DNA of 64,000 nt from Burkholderiaceae bacterium. GTDB lineage: Bacteria > Pseudomonadota > Gammaproteobacteria > Burkholderiales > Burkholderiaceae_F. The notes beneath the pieces are model-generated. The model was not told the DNA's origin. It worked only from the letters and a program-made list of their open reading frames with translations, and did no database searches. This document shows positions 1 to 9,425 of this stretch, piece by piece. Both the position numbers and the translations under genes were made by a program. The stretch lies in the NCBI GenBank assembly GCA_022843955.1, contig JALHMQ010000001.1:310001-374000 (forward strand), written 5' to 3'. Each line of letters opens with the position of its first letter. Position 1 is the first letter of the stretch.

Positions 1-219
1 GCGCAGCAGCAGCAGATCCGCAAGGCGATCGAAGAGATTGCGCAGAGCTATGAACGACCCGCCGAGGTCATCCAGTGGTACCTGGGCAATCGCGAGCGGT
101 TGTCCGAGATCGAGGCGGTCGTCACTGAAGATAACGTTGTGGAATGGATCCTGTCGCATGCCCGTACGGTGGAAGCGGCGGTCCCGTTCGACGAGTTGAT
201 GGGCAATGCCGGCAAGTGA
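1..219 (+). CDS. tig: trigger factor, C-terminal end (partial)
   Basis: The frame is open from base 1 to a TGA at 217-219, giving the last 72 residues of a protein that begins before the window. Its end is helical and charged, with [12 protein letters not shown] followed by DNVVEWIL and the closing segment VPFDELMG, the typical C terminus of trigger factor. Trigger factor is the ribosome-bound chaperone and prolyl isomerase that meets nascent chains. The next genes are clpP, clpX and lon, the classic order tig-clpP-clpX-lon, which supports the call. Only 34 bases separate it from clpP, so cotranscription is possible. Confidence 0.88.
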   Translation, partial: AQQQQIRKAIEEIAQSYERPAEVIQWYLGNRERLSEIEAVVTEDNVVEWILSHARTVEAAVPFDELMGNAGK

Positions 220-253
220 GCCGCTTTGCCATGACGTACTCAATTGGAGACTT

Positions 254-883
254 ATGAATACCGACCAGCGATTTGATCCCCAGGGCCTTGGCATGGTGCC
301 GATCGTCATCGAGCAGAGCGGACGCGGCGAGCGCGCGTACGACATTTATTCGCGCCTGCTGCGCGACCGGGTGATCTTCCTGGTTGGCCCGGTCACCGAG
401 CAGACCGCCAACCTCGTGGTGGCGCAGATGTTGTTTCTCGAGTCAGAGAATCCTGACAAGGACATCGCGCTTTACATCAACTCACCGGGTGGCTCGGTGT
501 ATGCGGGGATGGCCATCTTCGACACGATGCAGTTCATCAAGCCGGACATCTCGACCATCTGCGTCGGCATGGCGGCGAGCATGGGCGCCTTCCTACTGGC
601 GGCTGGAGCCAAGGGCAAGCGTTTTGCACTGCCGAATTCACGGATCATGATTCACCAGCCGTCGGGCGGTTCGCAAGGGCAGGCGGCCGACATCGAGATT
701 CAGGCGCGTGAGATCCTTTACTTGCGGGAACGCCTCAATGCGATCCTCGCCGAGCGCACCGGTCAGCCGGTGGAGCGCATCGCCAAGGACACGGATCGCG
801 ACAACTTCATGTCGGCCGAGGATGCAGTAAGCTACGGAATCATCGATAAGATTTTTGTCAAGCGCGGCGACGCAGCGACTTGA
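254..883 (+). CDS. clpP: ATP-dependent Clp protease proteolytic subunit ClpP
   Basis: A 209-residue serine peptidase that forms the double-heptamer proteolytic chamber fed by ClpX or ClpA. The catalytic triad is visible: Ser109 in GMAASMG, His134 in MIHQP and Asp183 in DRDNF, with the same spacing as in E. coli ClpP. The frame extends upstream to 206 inside the end of tig. I chose the ATG at 254 because a GGAGA sequence lies 3-7 bases before it and the protein then begins at the usual family position. clpX follows after 42 bases, so the two are probably cotranscribed. Confidence 0.97.
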   Translation: MNTDQRFDPQGLGMVPIVIEQSGRGERAYDIYSRLLRDRVIFLVGPVTEQTANLVVAQMLFLESENPDKDIALYINSPGGSVYAGMAIFDTMQFIKPDISTICVGMAASMGAFLLAAGAKGKRFALPNSRIMIHQPSGGSQGQAADIEIQAREILYLRERLNAILAERTGQPVERIAKDTDRDNFMSAEDAVSYGIIDKIFVKRGDAAT

Positions 884-925
884 CGTAAATCGAACCGATT
901 CCTTCACACACGGTCAAGCGCGCTT

Positions 926-2191
926 ATGTCGGACAAGAAGGGCTCGAGCGAGAAGCTTCTGTATTGCTCGTTCTGCGGCAAGAGCCAGCATGAGGTGAAG
1001 AAGCTGATCGCGGGTCCGTCTGTTTTCATCTGCGACGAGTGCATCGACCTGTGCAACGACATCATCCGCGACGAGACGGCAGCCGAGCCGGGCAGTGCCG
1101 CCGCGAAGAGCGACCTGCCGACGCCACATGAGATTTGCACCATCCTCGACCAGTACGTGATCGGTCAGGAAAAGGCCAAGCGCATCCTGTCGGTGGCTGT
1201 GTACAACCACTACAAGAGGCTGAAGCATCTCGGCGCCAAGGACGACGTCGAGTTGGCCAAGTCGAATATCTTGCTCGTAGGGCCGACGGGTTCAGGCAAG
1301 ACACTGCTTGCGCAGACGCTCGCCCGAATGCTCAATGTCCCGTTCGTGATCGCCGATGCGACCACGCTGACGGAGGCGGGCTACGTCGGCGAGGACGTGG
1401 AGAACATCATCCAGAAGCTGCTGCAGAACTGCAGCTATGAAGTCGACAAGGCGCAGCGCGGCATCGTGTACATCGATGAGATCGACAAGATCTCGCGCAA
1501 GAGCGATAACCCATCGATCACTCGCGACGTGTCGGGCGAGGGCGTGCAGCAAGCCCTTCTGAAGCTGATTGAAGGTACGGTCGCCAGCGTTCCGCCGCAG
1601 GGCGGGCGCAAGCACCCGAATCAGGACTTCGTGCAGATCGACACCACCAACATCCTGTTCGTCTGTGGTGGCGCCTTCGACGGTCTTGAAAAGATCATCC
1701 GCAACCGCTCCGAGAAAAGCGGCATCGGCTTTGGTGCCGAGGTGACGAGTCAAAGCGACCGCTCCGTGGGCGAGTTGCTGCGTGATGTCGAGCCCGAGGA
1801 TCTCATCAAGTTCGGTCTCATCCCGGAACTTGTCGGTCGCCTCCCCGTCGTCGCCACACTCGACGAACTGTCGGAAGACGCCCTGGTCGAGATCCTGGTG
1901 GAGCCCAAGAACGCCCTGGTCAAGCAGTTCCAGCGGCTGCTCCATATGGAGGGCGTGGATCTGGAGATCCGTCAGGATGCCTTGGGTTCGATTGCGCGTA
2001 AGGCAATCAAGCGGCGTACCGGAGCGCGCGGGTTGCGCTCCATCGTCGAGGCCGTGCTGCTCGATGTGATGTACGACCTGCCGAGCCTGAAGAACGTGGT
2101 GAAGGTCGTGATCGACGAAAACGCCGTCAATGGCGGAAGGCCCATCCTCATGTACGCCGACCAGCCGAAGGTTGCCGGCGCACCGCGCTGA
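926..2191 (+). CDS. clpX: ATP-dependent Clp protease ATP-binding subunit ClpX
   Basis: A 421-residue AAA+ unfoldase that recognises tagged substrates and threads them into ClpP. An N-terminal zinc-binding domain has CSFC (Cys14, Cys17) and CDEC (Cys36, Cys39). The AAA+ core has Walker A GPTGSGKT (119-126), the pore loop GYVG (152-155) and Walker B VYIDEIDK (181-188). An IGF-type ClpP-docking loop follows further on. The length is normal for the family. No strong ribosome binding site is seen before the ATG, but the N terminus matches the family. Confidence 0.97.
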   Translation: MSDKKGSSEKLLYCSFCGKSQHEVKKLIAGPSVFICDECIDLCNDIIRDETAAEPGSAAAKSDLPTPHEICTILDQYVIGQEKAKRILSVAVYNHYKRLKHLGAKDDVELAKSNILLVGPTGSGKTLLAQTLARMLNVPFVIADATTLTEAGYVGEDVENIIQKLLQNCSYEVDKAQRGIVYIDEIDKISRKSDNPSITRDVSGEGVQQALLKLIEGTVASVPPQGGRKHPNQDFVQIDTTNILFVCGGAFDGLEKIIRNRSEKSGIGFGAEVTSQSDRSVGELLRDVEPEDLIKFGLIPELVGRLPVVATLDELSEDALVEILVEPKNALVKQFQRLLHMEGVDLEIRQDALGSIARKAIKRRTGARGLRSIVEAVLLDVMYDLPSLKNVVKVVIDENAVNGGRPILMYADQPKVAGAPR

Positions 2192-2388
2192 CAGCGTTTC
2201 TTTCTTCCAGCCGCTGATCGTTTCCGCGGCGATTTCGAGTCGCAGACGCCCGATGGTCGCGTGCTAAAGTGACTCGGATCTCCTAGGCGTACGCACTTTG
2301 CCTGCCGTTGCGGCACTTTCAACTCCGCATCTCTTGCCTTCGCGCATGCCGCCCGCATCTGTCGGGAAACTCCTGTCAAGGACTCGAC

Positions 2389-4815
2389 ATGTCAACCTCC
2401 CAGTTGCCACCGGAACGCACCTCCCTGCCGCTGCTGCCGCTGCGCGACGTGGTGGTGTTCCCGCACATGGTCATCCCGCTGTTCGTTGGCCGCCCCAAGT
2501 CCATCAAGGCCTTGGAGGCAGCGATGGAAGGCGGCAAGAGCATCATGCTGGTGGCTCAGAAGAACGCCGCCAAAGATGAGCCTTCGGCAGAAGACATCTA
2601 CTCCATCGGCTGCATCGCGAGCATCCTGCAGATGCTCAAGCTGCCTGATGGCACCGTCAAGGTCCTGGTTGAAGGTGCGCAACGCGCACGCATTCACGAG
2701 ATTGCCGAGGAAGCCACGCACTTCACGTGCGAACTGACGCCGATCGCGGCTGAGCCCACGGCGGGCGCTGAGCTCGAGGCACTGCGGCGCGCGATCGTCA
2801 GCCAGTTCGATCAGTACGTGAAGCTGAACAAGAAGATCCCGGCGGAGATCCTCACCTCGATTGCCGGAATCGACGAGGCCGGTCGGCTCGCCGATACGAT
2901 AGCGGCGCACCTGCCACTCAAGCTCGAACAGAAGCAGAAGATCCTGGAGATGTTCGCGCTGTCCGAGCGCCTGGAGCATCTGCTTGCTCAGCTCGAAACC
3001 GAGATCGACATTCTTCAGGTGGAAAAGCGCATCCGTGGCCGCGTCAAGCGCCAGATGGAAAAGAGCCAGCGCGAGTACTACCTCAACGAGCAGGTCAAAG
3101 CGATCCAGAAGGAGCTTGGCGAGGGCGAGGAGGGCGCCGATCTCGATGACCTCGACAAGAAGATCAAGGCTGCGCGCATGCCTAAGCAGGCGAAGACAAA
3201 GGCCGAAGGAGAATTGAAGAAGCTAAAGCTTATGTCTCCGATGTCGGCCGAGGCGACCGTGGTGCGCAACTACATCGACACGCTCATCAACCTGCCGTGG
3301 AAAAAGAAGAGCAAGATTAATAACGATCTAGCCAATGCCCAGAAGGTCCTGGACGAGGATCATTATGGCCTCGACAAGGTGAAAGAGAGGATCGTCGAGT
3401 ACTTGGCGGTCCAACAGCGCGTGGATCGTCTGAAGGCACCGATCCTGTGCCTGGTGGGCCCGCCAGGGGTCGGCAAGACGTCGCTTGGGCAATCGATTGC
3501 CAAGGCGACTAACCGGAAGTTCGTCCGCATGGCCTTGGGTGGTGTGCGTGACGAGGCAGAGATTCGCGGTCATCGGCGCACCTACATTGGTTCGATGCCG
3601 GGCAAGATTCTGCAGAACCTGTCCAAGGTCGGGGTTCGCAACCCGCTCTACCTGCTCGACGAAGTCGACAAGATGGGCCAGGACTTCCGCGGCGATCCGT
3701 CATCGGCGCTGCTTGAGGTCCTCGACCCGGAACAAAACCACACCTTCGTCGACCACTACGTCGAAGTCGACTACGACCTGTCGGACGTGATGTTCGTGGC
3801 GACGGCGAACACGATGAACATCCCGCCGCCGCTGCTCGACCGGATGGAGGTGATCCGGTTGTCGGGGTACACGGAAGACGAGAAGACGAATATCGCGCTG
3901 CGCTACCTGCTGCCGAAACAGATGACCAACAACGGCGTCAAGAAGGACGAACTCGATGTGTCCGACGCCGCCGTTCGCGACATCATCCGATACTTCACGC
4001 GCGAAGCGGGCGTTCGCGCCCTTGAGCGCGAACTGTCGAAGATCTGCCGCAAGGTGGTGAAGAACGCGCTTCTCAAGGAAGGCGAAAAGAAGGTCAAAGT
4101 GACGCCCCGCAATCTCGACAAGTTCCTCGGGGTGCGGCGTTACACCTTCGGCATGGCAGAGAAGGAAGCGCAGATCGGCCAGGTCACCGGACTCGCCTGG
4201 ACCGAGGTCGGCGGCGAACTCCTGACGATCGAGTCGGCGGTGATGCCGGGTAAGGGGAACATTATCCGCACCGGATCGCTGGGGGATGTGATGAAGGAGT
4301 CGGTCGAGGCTGCGCGATCGGTGGTTCGCAGCAGGTCGCGCCGGCTCGGCATCAAAGATGAAGTGTTTGAGAAGAACGACATCCACATCCACCTTCCTGA
4401 AGGCGCCACGCCGAAGGACGGCCCGAGCGCGGGTATCGCGATCACGACAGCGTTTGTGTCCACACTCACTGGCATACCGGTTCGGCCCGAGGTCGCCATG
4501 ACTGGGGAAATCACGCTGCGTGGCGAGGTGCTTGCGATCGGTGGATTGAAGGAGAAGCTGCTTGCTGCGCATCGTGGCGGCATCAAGACGGTCCTGATTC
4601 CCGAGGAGAACGTCAAGGACCTCGCGGAAATCCCGGACAACGTCAAGAATCGCCTCGAGATCGTGCCGGTGAAGTGGATCGACAAGGTTCTTGAGATCGC
4701 GCTGCAGCGCCAGCCTAAGCCGCTTTCTGACGAGGAAGTGGCTGCAGCAGCCGCGGTAGCGCCGGCAACCGCGCCTCGTCCGGACGACGCGACCGCGCTC
4801 AATATCAAGCACTGA
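2389..4815 (+). CDS. lon: ATP-dependent protease La (Lon)
   Basis: An 808-residue cytosolic ATP-dependent serine protease that degrades misfolded and some regulatory proteins. In order: a Lon N-terminal substrate-binding domain (about 12-205), a coiled-coil linker (about 205-300), an AAA+ module with Walker A GPPGVGKT (357-364) and Walker B YLLDEVDK (421-428), and a C-terminal peptidase domain with catalytic Ser680 in PKDGPSAG and Lys723 in GGLKEK. The frame is open from 2308, but AAGGA at 2378-2382 and the family-typical N terminus fix the start at 2389. A hairpin terminator follows at 4826. The 197 bases before the gene show no promoter I would defend. Confidence 0.97.
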   Translation: MSTSQLPPERTSLPLLPLRDVVVFPHMVIPLFVGRPKSIKALEAAMEGGKSIMLVAQKNAAKDEPSAEDIYSIGCIASILQMLKLPDGTVKVLVEGAQRARIHEIAEEATHFTCELTPIAAEPTAGAELEALRRAIVSQFDQYVKLNKKIPAEILTSIAGIDEAGRLADTIAAHLPLKLEQKQKILEMFALSERLEHLLAQLETEIDILQVEKRIRGRVKRQMEKSQREYYLNEQVKAIQKELGEGEEGADLDDLDKKIKAARMPKQAKTKAEGELKKLKLMSPMSAEATVVRNYIDTLINLPWKKKSKINNDLANAQKVLDEDHYGLDKVKERIVEYLAVQQRVDRLKAPILCLVGPPGVGKTSLGQSIAKATNRKFVRMALGGVRDEAEIRGHRRTYIGSMPGKILQNLSKVGVRNPLYLLDEVDKMGQDFRGDPSSALLEVLDPEQNHTFVDHYVEVDYDLSDVMFVATANTMNIPPPLLDRMEVIRLSGYTEDEKTNIALRYLLPKQMTNNGVKKDELDVSDAAVRDIIRYFTREAGVRALERELSKICRKVVKNALLKEGEKKVKVTPRNLDKFLGVRRYTFGMAEKEAQIGQVTGLAWTEVGGELLTIESAVMPGKGNIIRTGSLGDVMKESVEAARSVVRSRSRRLGIKDEVFEKNDIHIHLPEGATPKDGPSAGIAITTAFVSTLTGIPVRPEVAMTGEITLRGEVLAIGGLKEKLLAAHRGGIKTVLIPEENVKDLAEIPDNVKNRLEIVPVKWIDKVLEIALQRQPKPLSDEEVAAAAAVAPATAPRPDDATALNIKH

Positions 4816-4825
4816 AGCGGTATCG

Positions 4826-4862
4826 GCGGATGCAGTCGCCTATACGCCCTGCATCCGCTTCT
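4826..4862 (+). terminator. putative Rho-independent terminator after lon
   Basis: A perfect 10-bp inverted repeat, GCGGATGCAG (4826-4835) and CTGCATCCGC (4849-4858), has a 13-base loop and is followed by TTCTT. It lies 11 bases beyond the lon stop and before the separate hupB promoter. The T-tract is short, so termination could be partial. Confidence 0.6.
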
Positions 4863-4903
4863 TGCATTGGCGCAAACGGGGAGTCGCAGACTTCGCTGCT
4901 CGC

Positions 4904-4932
4904 TTGACACTCTTAGGCACGCGCGGTTGAAT
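4904..4932 (+). promoter_or_regulatory. sigma70-type promoter of hupB
   Basis: A consensus -35 TTGACA (4904-4909) is followed after a 17-base spacer by a -10 TTGAAT (4927-4932, four of six consensus bases). It lies about 110 bases before the hupB start codon, so transcription would begin near 4939 and leave a leader of roughly 100 bases. This fits strong, independent expression of an abundant nucleoid protein downstream of the lon terminator. Confidence 0.6.
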
Positions 4933-5041
4933 AGCCGTTAGCCGCGCAATTCGATCGAACAAGCTTTTCCATCACGCACTGCACGCTCTGTGCACGTCCG
5001 CTTCGAGCGCACAAGACGGATCAACCAATGAGGGGGCTGAA

Positions 5042-5314
5042 GTGAACAAGACCGATCTGATCGACCACGTTGCCAAGCAGGCGGACATTTCCAAGGCTGC
5101 CGCGGGTCGTGCGCTCGAAGCGATCGTTGGTGGTATCCGCGTCTCGTTGAAAAAGGGCATGCCCGTCACGTTGGTGGGCTTTGGCACGTTCACGATCGGC
5201 AAGCGCGCCGCGCGCACCGGTCGCAATCCGCGCACGGGCGCCTCCATCAAGATCAAGGCTGCGAAGATCCCGAAGTTCCGGCCCGGCAAGGCGCTTAAGG
5301 ATGCTGTAAACTAG
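5042..5314 (+). CDS. hupB: DNA-binding protein HU
   Basis: A 90-residue histone-like protein that bends and compacts DNA as a dimer. The N terminus [10 protein letters not shown], the VGFGTF turn and the DNA-binding arm RTGRNPRTG are diagnostic for the HU/IHF family. The arm sequence and position after lon favour HU-beta over IHF. The start is a GTG at 5042, supported by GAGGGGG at 5030-5036. It has its own promoter and sits 39 bases before tRNA-Val with no terminator visible in between, so read-through into the tRNAs is possible. Confidence 0.95.
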   Translation: MNKTDLIDHVAKQADISKAAAGRALEAIVGGIRVSLKKGMPVTLVGFGTFTIGKRAARTGRNPRTGASIKIKAAKIPKFRPGKALKDAVN

Positions 5315-5353
5315 TTGTCCTTTGCAGCGTTGAGCGGCGCGGTTCGTAGCACG

Positions 5354-5429
5354 GGGTGCTTAGCTCAGTTGGTAGAGCGGCGCCCTTACAAGGCGTAGGT
5401 CGGGAGTTCGAGACTCTCAGCACCCACCA
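5354..5429 (+). tRNA. tRNA-Val (anticodon TAC)
   Basis: A 76-base cloverleaf. The acceptor arm GGGTGCT (5354-5360) pairs with AGCACCC (5419-5425), with the D-arm TAGCTCAGTTGGTAGAGC, the T-loop GTTCGAGAC, and an encoded CCA at 5427-5429. The anticodon TAC is at 5387-5389, position 34-36. It reads GUA and, by wobble or modification, other Val codons. Confidence 0.96.
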
Positions 5430-5500
5430 GCACTCGTTCCGCTTGTTCAGCCCTGTGAATTGCTTGATCAGTTCTGCTGACTGCAGGACATGTAATGCGG

Positions 5501-5577
5501 GGAGTGGTAGTTCAGTTGGTTAGAATACCGGCCTGTCACGCCGGGGGTCGCGGGTTCGAGTCCCGTCCACTCCGCCA
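5501..5577 (+). tRNA. tRNA-Asp (anticodon GTC)
   Basis: A 77-base cloverleaf. The acceptor arm GGAGTGG (5501-5507) pairs with CCACTCC (5567-5573), with the T-arm GGGTTCGAGTCCC and an encoded CCA at 5575-5577. The anticodon GTC is at 5535-5537. It lies 71 bases after tRNA-Val, and a terminator follows at 5593, so the two tRNAs probably share a transcript. Confidence 0.96.
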
Positions 5578-5592
5578 CCAAAACAAGACGAA

Positions 5593-5617
5593 GGCGAACC
5601 CAGGTTCGCCTTTTTTG
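5593..5617 (+). terminator. Rho-independent terminator after the tRNA pair
   Basis: The inverted repeat AGGCGAACC (5593-5601) and GGTTCGCCT (5604-5612) is followed directly by a run of six T. It lies 16 bases beyond tRNA-Asp and ends the hupB/tRNA transcription unit before ppiD. Confidence 0.85.
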
Positions 5618-5664
5618 TTGCTCGCCGCTCTCAGCGGGAGCGCAACTGAGCCGAGAGATCAACC

Positions 5665-7617
5665 ATGTTCGATTCCATCCGATCGCATAGACGCTGGTTG
5701 ATGCTGTTCCTGATCTTGCTGGTCTTCCCTTCGTTCGTGGTGACTGGCATCTACGGCTACAACCAGTTCGTTGACACTGATAATGCCGTCGCACGAGTTG
5801 CGGGTCAGCCCATCACCCAGCCTCAACTCGATGTTGCTCATCGCGAGCAGTTGGATCGCCTGCGCGGCATGTTCGGCGAGCAGTTCGATCCTCGGATGTT
5901 CGATACGCCCCAGGCGAGGGCTGCCACGCTCGACAACCTCATCGCCGAGCGCGCGCTGCAGCAGGAAGCGTCCGAGGAACACGTCACCGTGACGGCACAG
6001 CGGTTGCAGGACGTCATTGCCGGAGAAACTGCGTTTCATCAGGATGGCAAGTTCAACTACGACAGATATCGCCAGTTGCTAACGGCGCAGGGGCTCACTG
6101 AGGTCGGATTCGAGCAGCGTGTGCGCGCAGACTTGGCGCGTCAAACCTTGTTGCAGGCTGTTGCCGCATCCGCCGTCGTGCCTCGAACCGTCAATGAGCA
6201 AGTCCGACGGCTAGCTCAGGAGCAGCGGCAGATTCGCGAGTATCGAGTCTTGCCGCAGGACTTCCGCAGCAAAGTGTCCGTTTCGGACGACGAGATCAAG
6301 CGCTATTACGAGGCCAACGCGCGCGAGTTCCAGCGTCCCGAGAGCGTCAAGGCCGAGTACGTGGTCCTTTCTCTTGACAACATCGCGGCTCAGGCACCGA
6401 TCGCTGATGCTGACGCGCGTGCCTACTACGAACAGAACAAGAGCCGTTTCGGGCAAGAAGAGCAGCGTCGCGCGAGCCACATCCTGCTGACGGCCGGGCC
6501 AGGTGGCACGGCTGAGGACAAGGCGGGTGCACGCAAGAAGGCGGAGGAACTGCTTGCTCGTGTGCGTGCCAATCCAAGCGAGTTTGACAAGCTGGCACGC
6601 GACAACTCAAAGGATCCAGGCTCTGCCGCCAACGGCGGGGACCTTGGCTGGTTCGGCCGCAACATGATGGTCAAGCCGTTCGAGGACGCCGCGTTCGGCA
6701 TGAAGGAAGGTCAGACCAGCGACATCGTGGAAAGCGACTTCGGCTTGCACGTCATCAGGGTGACGGGTGTTCGCGGTTCCCAGGTCAAGCCGTTCGAGGA
6801 AGTACGCTCAGAGATCGAAACCGCGCTCAAGCGCGAAGGCGCAAGCAAGCGTTTCGCTGAAGTAGCCGATCAATTCAGCAATGCCGTTTATGAGCAGCCA
6901 GACAGCCTGCAGCCTATCGCCGACAAGCTCAAGCTGTCAGTCCAGACCGTCGAGACGGTGACGCGCAGCGGTGTTCCTGCCAAGCCTGGATCGCCGCAGA
7001 TTCTCGGTCCTAGGCTGATTGATGCGCTGTTCTCTTCCGAGTCGCTGAACAGCAAGCGCAACACCGAGGCGATCGAGGTTGCACCCAGCACGCTGGTTTC
7101 TGCACGCGTGATCGAACATCGGCCGGCTGCAACGCGCCCGATGGCTGAAGTCCAGGATGCCATCCGGACACGCATCGAGCAGCGAGAAACGGCGCGGCTG
7201 GCACGCGAAGCGGGAGAAAAGAAGATTGCCGCACTTCAACAGGCGCCGAGTGACACCGGCTTCGGTGCCCCCAGGTTCGTGGGCCGTACTGCCACCGATA
7301 ACCTGGCGCCCGCTGCGCTGAATGCGATCATGCGAATTCCTGTCGACAAGTTGCCCGCGTTCGTCGGTGCAGAACTCGAGGGCGGTGCGTACGGCGTGTT
7401 TCATGTCCTCGCGTCCAAGCTACCCGACGCGACCGATGCGGCGCAGATGCAAGCTCAGGCTCGCGCCTTGGGCCAGGCATTCGGCGCTGCTGACGATGCG
7501 GCTTACGTCGCTGCCTTGCGAGCAAAGCACAAGGCGCAAGTTCTGACTGCTGCGTCGAAGGCGGCCGATAGCGACGCGAAAGATGGCGCGGCAACGCCGG
7601 CTGCCAACACCAAGTAA
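5665..7617 (+). CDS. ppiD: peptidyl-prolyl cis-trans isomerase PpiD (SurA/parvulin family)
   Basis: A 650-residue inner-membrane-anchored periplasmic chaperone that assists newly secreted outer-membrane and periplasmic proteins. One N-terminal transmembrane anchor (about residues 10-31) follows positively charged residues, and a SurA-like N-terminal chaperone region covers about 35-225. A PpiC-type parvulin domain (about 267-369) contains RASHILL, NGGDLGWFG and FGLHVIRV. The C-terminal region is PpiD-like, and the length is typical. It is transcribed convergently with the next gene, with only 18 bases between the stop codons. Confidence 0.93.
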   Translation: MFDSIRSHRRWLMLFLILLVFPSFVVTGIYGYNQFVDTDNAVARVAGQPITQPQLDVAHREQLDRLRGMFGEQFDPRMFDTPQARAATLDNLIAERALQQEASEEHVTVTAQRLQDVIAGETAFHQDGKFNYDRYRQLLTAQGLTEVGFEQRVRADLARQTLLQAVAASAVVPRTVNEQVRRLAQEQRQIREYRVLPQDFRSKVSVSDDEIKRYYEANAREFQRPESVKAEYVVLSLDNIAAQAPIADADARAYYEQNKSRFGQEEQRRASHILLTAGPGGTAEDKAGARKKAEELLARVRANPSEFDKLARDNSKDPGSAANGGDLGWFGRNMMVKPFEDAAFGMKEGQTSDIVESDFGLHVIRVTGVRGSQVKPFEEVRSEIETALKREGASKRFAEVADQFSNAVYEQPDSLQPIADKLKLSVQTVETVTRSGVPAKPGSPQILGPRLIDALFSSESLNSKRNTEAIEVAPSTLVSARVIEHRPAATRPMAEVQDAIRTRIEQRETARLAREAGEKKIAALQQAPSDTGFGAPRFVGRTATDNLAPAALNAIMRIPVDKLPAFVGAELEGGAYGVFHVLASKLPDATDAAQMQAQARALGQAFGAADDAAYVAALRAKHKAQVLTAASKAADSDAKDGAATPAANTK

Positions 7618-7635
7618 GTCGTCACGGGAGCGTTG

Positions 7636-8691
7636 TCAGCGGCCCATGAGGTCGCGCGCAATGGCTTCGAAAGCACTGCTGTCGGCGCTGGTGGCGCGGG
7701 CGATGTGGGCTTTGGCGACCTGTGCGAAGTTGCGGCTGATCGACCGCAGGTACGCCGGGTCGTAGTGTTCGACCAGCAGGCTTTCCACCAGCCGCTCCCA
7801 GTGTCCGTTGGTCGCCAGCTGTTTCCAGCTTGCGATTCGTTCCCTGCCGTGCAATTCCGTCAGGCAATCCAGTTGAGCGAACAGCGCAGCGTGATTGCGT
7901 TCAAAGTGCAGGTACTCCTCGCGCAGCAGGCGCACTCGCTCGGGCAGGTCGAGCTCGACCTGGATGCACGACGACGCCCGCATCGCGCCGATCAGTTCGT
8001 CAGGCACGCGCAGATCGCCGACCTTTCGGCTTTCGGACTCGACGAACACCGGTACTGATGCATCGAATCCTCGCAGCGTCGACCAGATGTGCGACTCGAA
8101 CATCTTCTGCGATGGCTGCGGCTGCAGCGGCAAGCCGCCGAGTACCGAGCCGCGATGGCAGGCCAAGGCCTCCAGATCCAGCACCTGCGCGCCAAGCGCA
8201 GCCAGGTGCTGCAGCAAGCGGCTCTTGCCGCTGCCGGTGGTACCGCAGATCACGCGCAGGTCGAACCGTATCGAAAGCCCCGCCAACTCGGCGACCACAG
8301 CCCGCCGATAGCTGCGATAGCCGCCCTCGAGCTGAGTGACCTGCCAGCCGACGCGCGCCATGATGGTGGCCATCGCCCCGCTGCGCTGACCACAGCGCCA
8401 GCAATAGACGAGCGGCCTCCATTGGCGTGGACGATCTGCGAAGCGGTGTTCCAGGTGAGCCGCGATGTTGCGTGCAACCAGCGCAGCTCCTCGCCGGCGC
8501 GCATCGAAGGCGGATGCCTGCTTGTGAAGTGTGCCGATCTCAATCCGTTCGGCGTCATTGAGCACGGGGCAGTTGATCGCGCCCGGCACATGGTCGAGGG
8601 CGAACTCGCTTTCGCTGCGCACGTCGATGATGCTGTCGAATCGCGCGAGCGATGCCAGCGCCTCGGCGCTTCCGATGAGGTGCGGCTCCAT
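7636..8691 (-). CDS. mnmH: tRNA 2-selenouridine synthase (rhodanese plus P-loop)
   Basis: A 351-residue enzyme that replaces sulfur with selenium in the 2-thiouridine at the wobble position of some tRNAs, via a geranylated intermediate. The N-terminal rhodanese domain ends in the active-site loop YCWRCGQRS with Cys97, the same position as in the E. coli enzyme. A C-terminal P-loop, GTTGSGKS (150-157), follows. I chose the ATG at 8691 because it overlaps the esterase stop as TAATG, which suggests translational coupling. It needs selenophosphate from SelD, which is not in this window. Confidence 0.92.
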   Translation of the reverse strand: MEPHLIGSAEALASLARFDSIIDVRSESEFALDHVPGAINCPVLNDAERIEIGTLHKQASAFDARRRGAALVARNIAAHLEHRFADRPRQWRPLVYCWRCGQRSGAMATIMARVGWQVTQLEGGYRSYRRAVVAELAGLSIRFDLRVICGTTGSGKSRLLQHLAALGAQVLDLEALACHRGSVLGGLPLQPQPSQKMFESHIWSTLRGFDASVPVFVESESRKVGDLRVPDELIGAMRASSCIQVELDLPERVRLLREEYLHFERNHAALFAQLDCLTELHGRERIASWKQLATNGHWERLVESLLVEHYDPAYLRSISRNFAQVAKAHIARATSADSSAFEAIARDLMGR

Positions 8692-9401
8692 TACGAGCGG
8701 CGCGTGGCCAACAATGGCTGCAGGTGCGGCCACACGTTGTCGAGCATCCGGCTTTGGGCCTTTTCCGTCGGATGGATGCGGTCGCCCTGGAACATGCTCA
8801 GGTCCTCTGCAAGGCCCTCCAGAATGAATGGTGCGTGGGCGACCTTGGTTTCGCGCGCGACTTCGCCAAACACGGCGAAGAATCGCTCTGCATAGTCTCG
8901 ACCGTAGTTGGGGGGGATACGCATGCCGACAATCAGCACGCTCGCCCCAGCGGCACGGCAGGCATCGATCATCGCGCGCAGGTTCTTTCTCATGAGGTCC
9001 AGTGGCAGGCCACGCAGACCATCGTTGGCACCGAGCTCGATCACAACCACGCTGGGTCGGTGGTTCTTGAGCAATGCGGGTAAGCGAGTCAGTCCGCCAC
9101 TGGTGGTTTCGCCTGAGATGCTCGCGTTGACGACGCTATACTGATTTGCAGCTTGTCGTGCGAGCCGTTGTTCGAGGAGCTTGACCCAACCTGTGTCGCG
9201 GACGAGCCCGTATTCGGCCGACAGGCTGTCGCCGAGCACCAGCAAAACAGGCCGAGTGTCAGCAGGCGCCTTCTTTGCAGGCTGCTGCGCGTGGGAAGTG
9301 TTGGGCATGACCGCGGCGACCACCGTGACGGCGGCGCCGGCCAGCATGCCGATGATGCGTCCGATGAAGGCGCGTCGCACTGAATTCCAGCAGGGAATCA
9401 T
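8691..9401 (-). CDS. tesA: periplasmic SGNH arylesterase / lysophospholipase (TesA-like)
   Basis: A 236-residue GDSL-type esterase. From the ATG at 9401 the protein has an arginine-containing n-region and a hydrophobic stretch (about 11-33) ending at SHA, a plausible signal peptide. The four SGNH blocks are visible: GDSL with nucleophile Ser59, the SGETTSGG block, GAND (124-127) and DRIHP with Asp207 and His210. The family hydrolyses thioesters, lysophospholipids and aryl esters in the periplasm. It is divergent from a YbbA-like ATPase, as in E. coli, with only 24 bases between the starts. A longer in-frame start at 9533 would read across that neighbour and is unlikely. Confidence 0.87.
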   Translation of the reverse strand: MIPCWNSVRRAFIGRIIGMLAGAAVTVVAAVMPNTSHAQQPAKKAPADTRPVLLVLGDSLSAEYGLVRDTGWVKLLEQRLARQAANQYSVVNASISGETTSGGLTRLPALLKNHRPSVVVIELGANDGLRGLPLDLMRKNLRAMIDACRAAGASVLIVGMRIPPNYGRDYAERFFAVFGEVARETKVAHAPFILEGLAEDLSMFQGDRIHPTEKAQSRMLDNVWPHLQPLLATRRS

Positions 9402-9425
9402 TTTTGAACGAAAGGCTTTGCGTCG

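Noticed and set aside
5464..5496. TTGATC and TGTAAT before tRNA-Asp as a promoter
   Set aside because: The spacer is 21 bases, too long for a sigma70 promoter.
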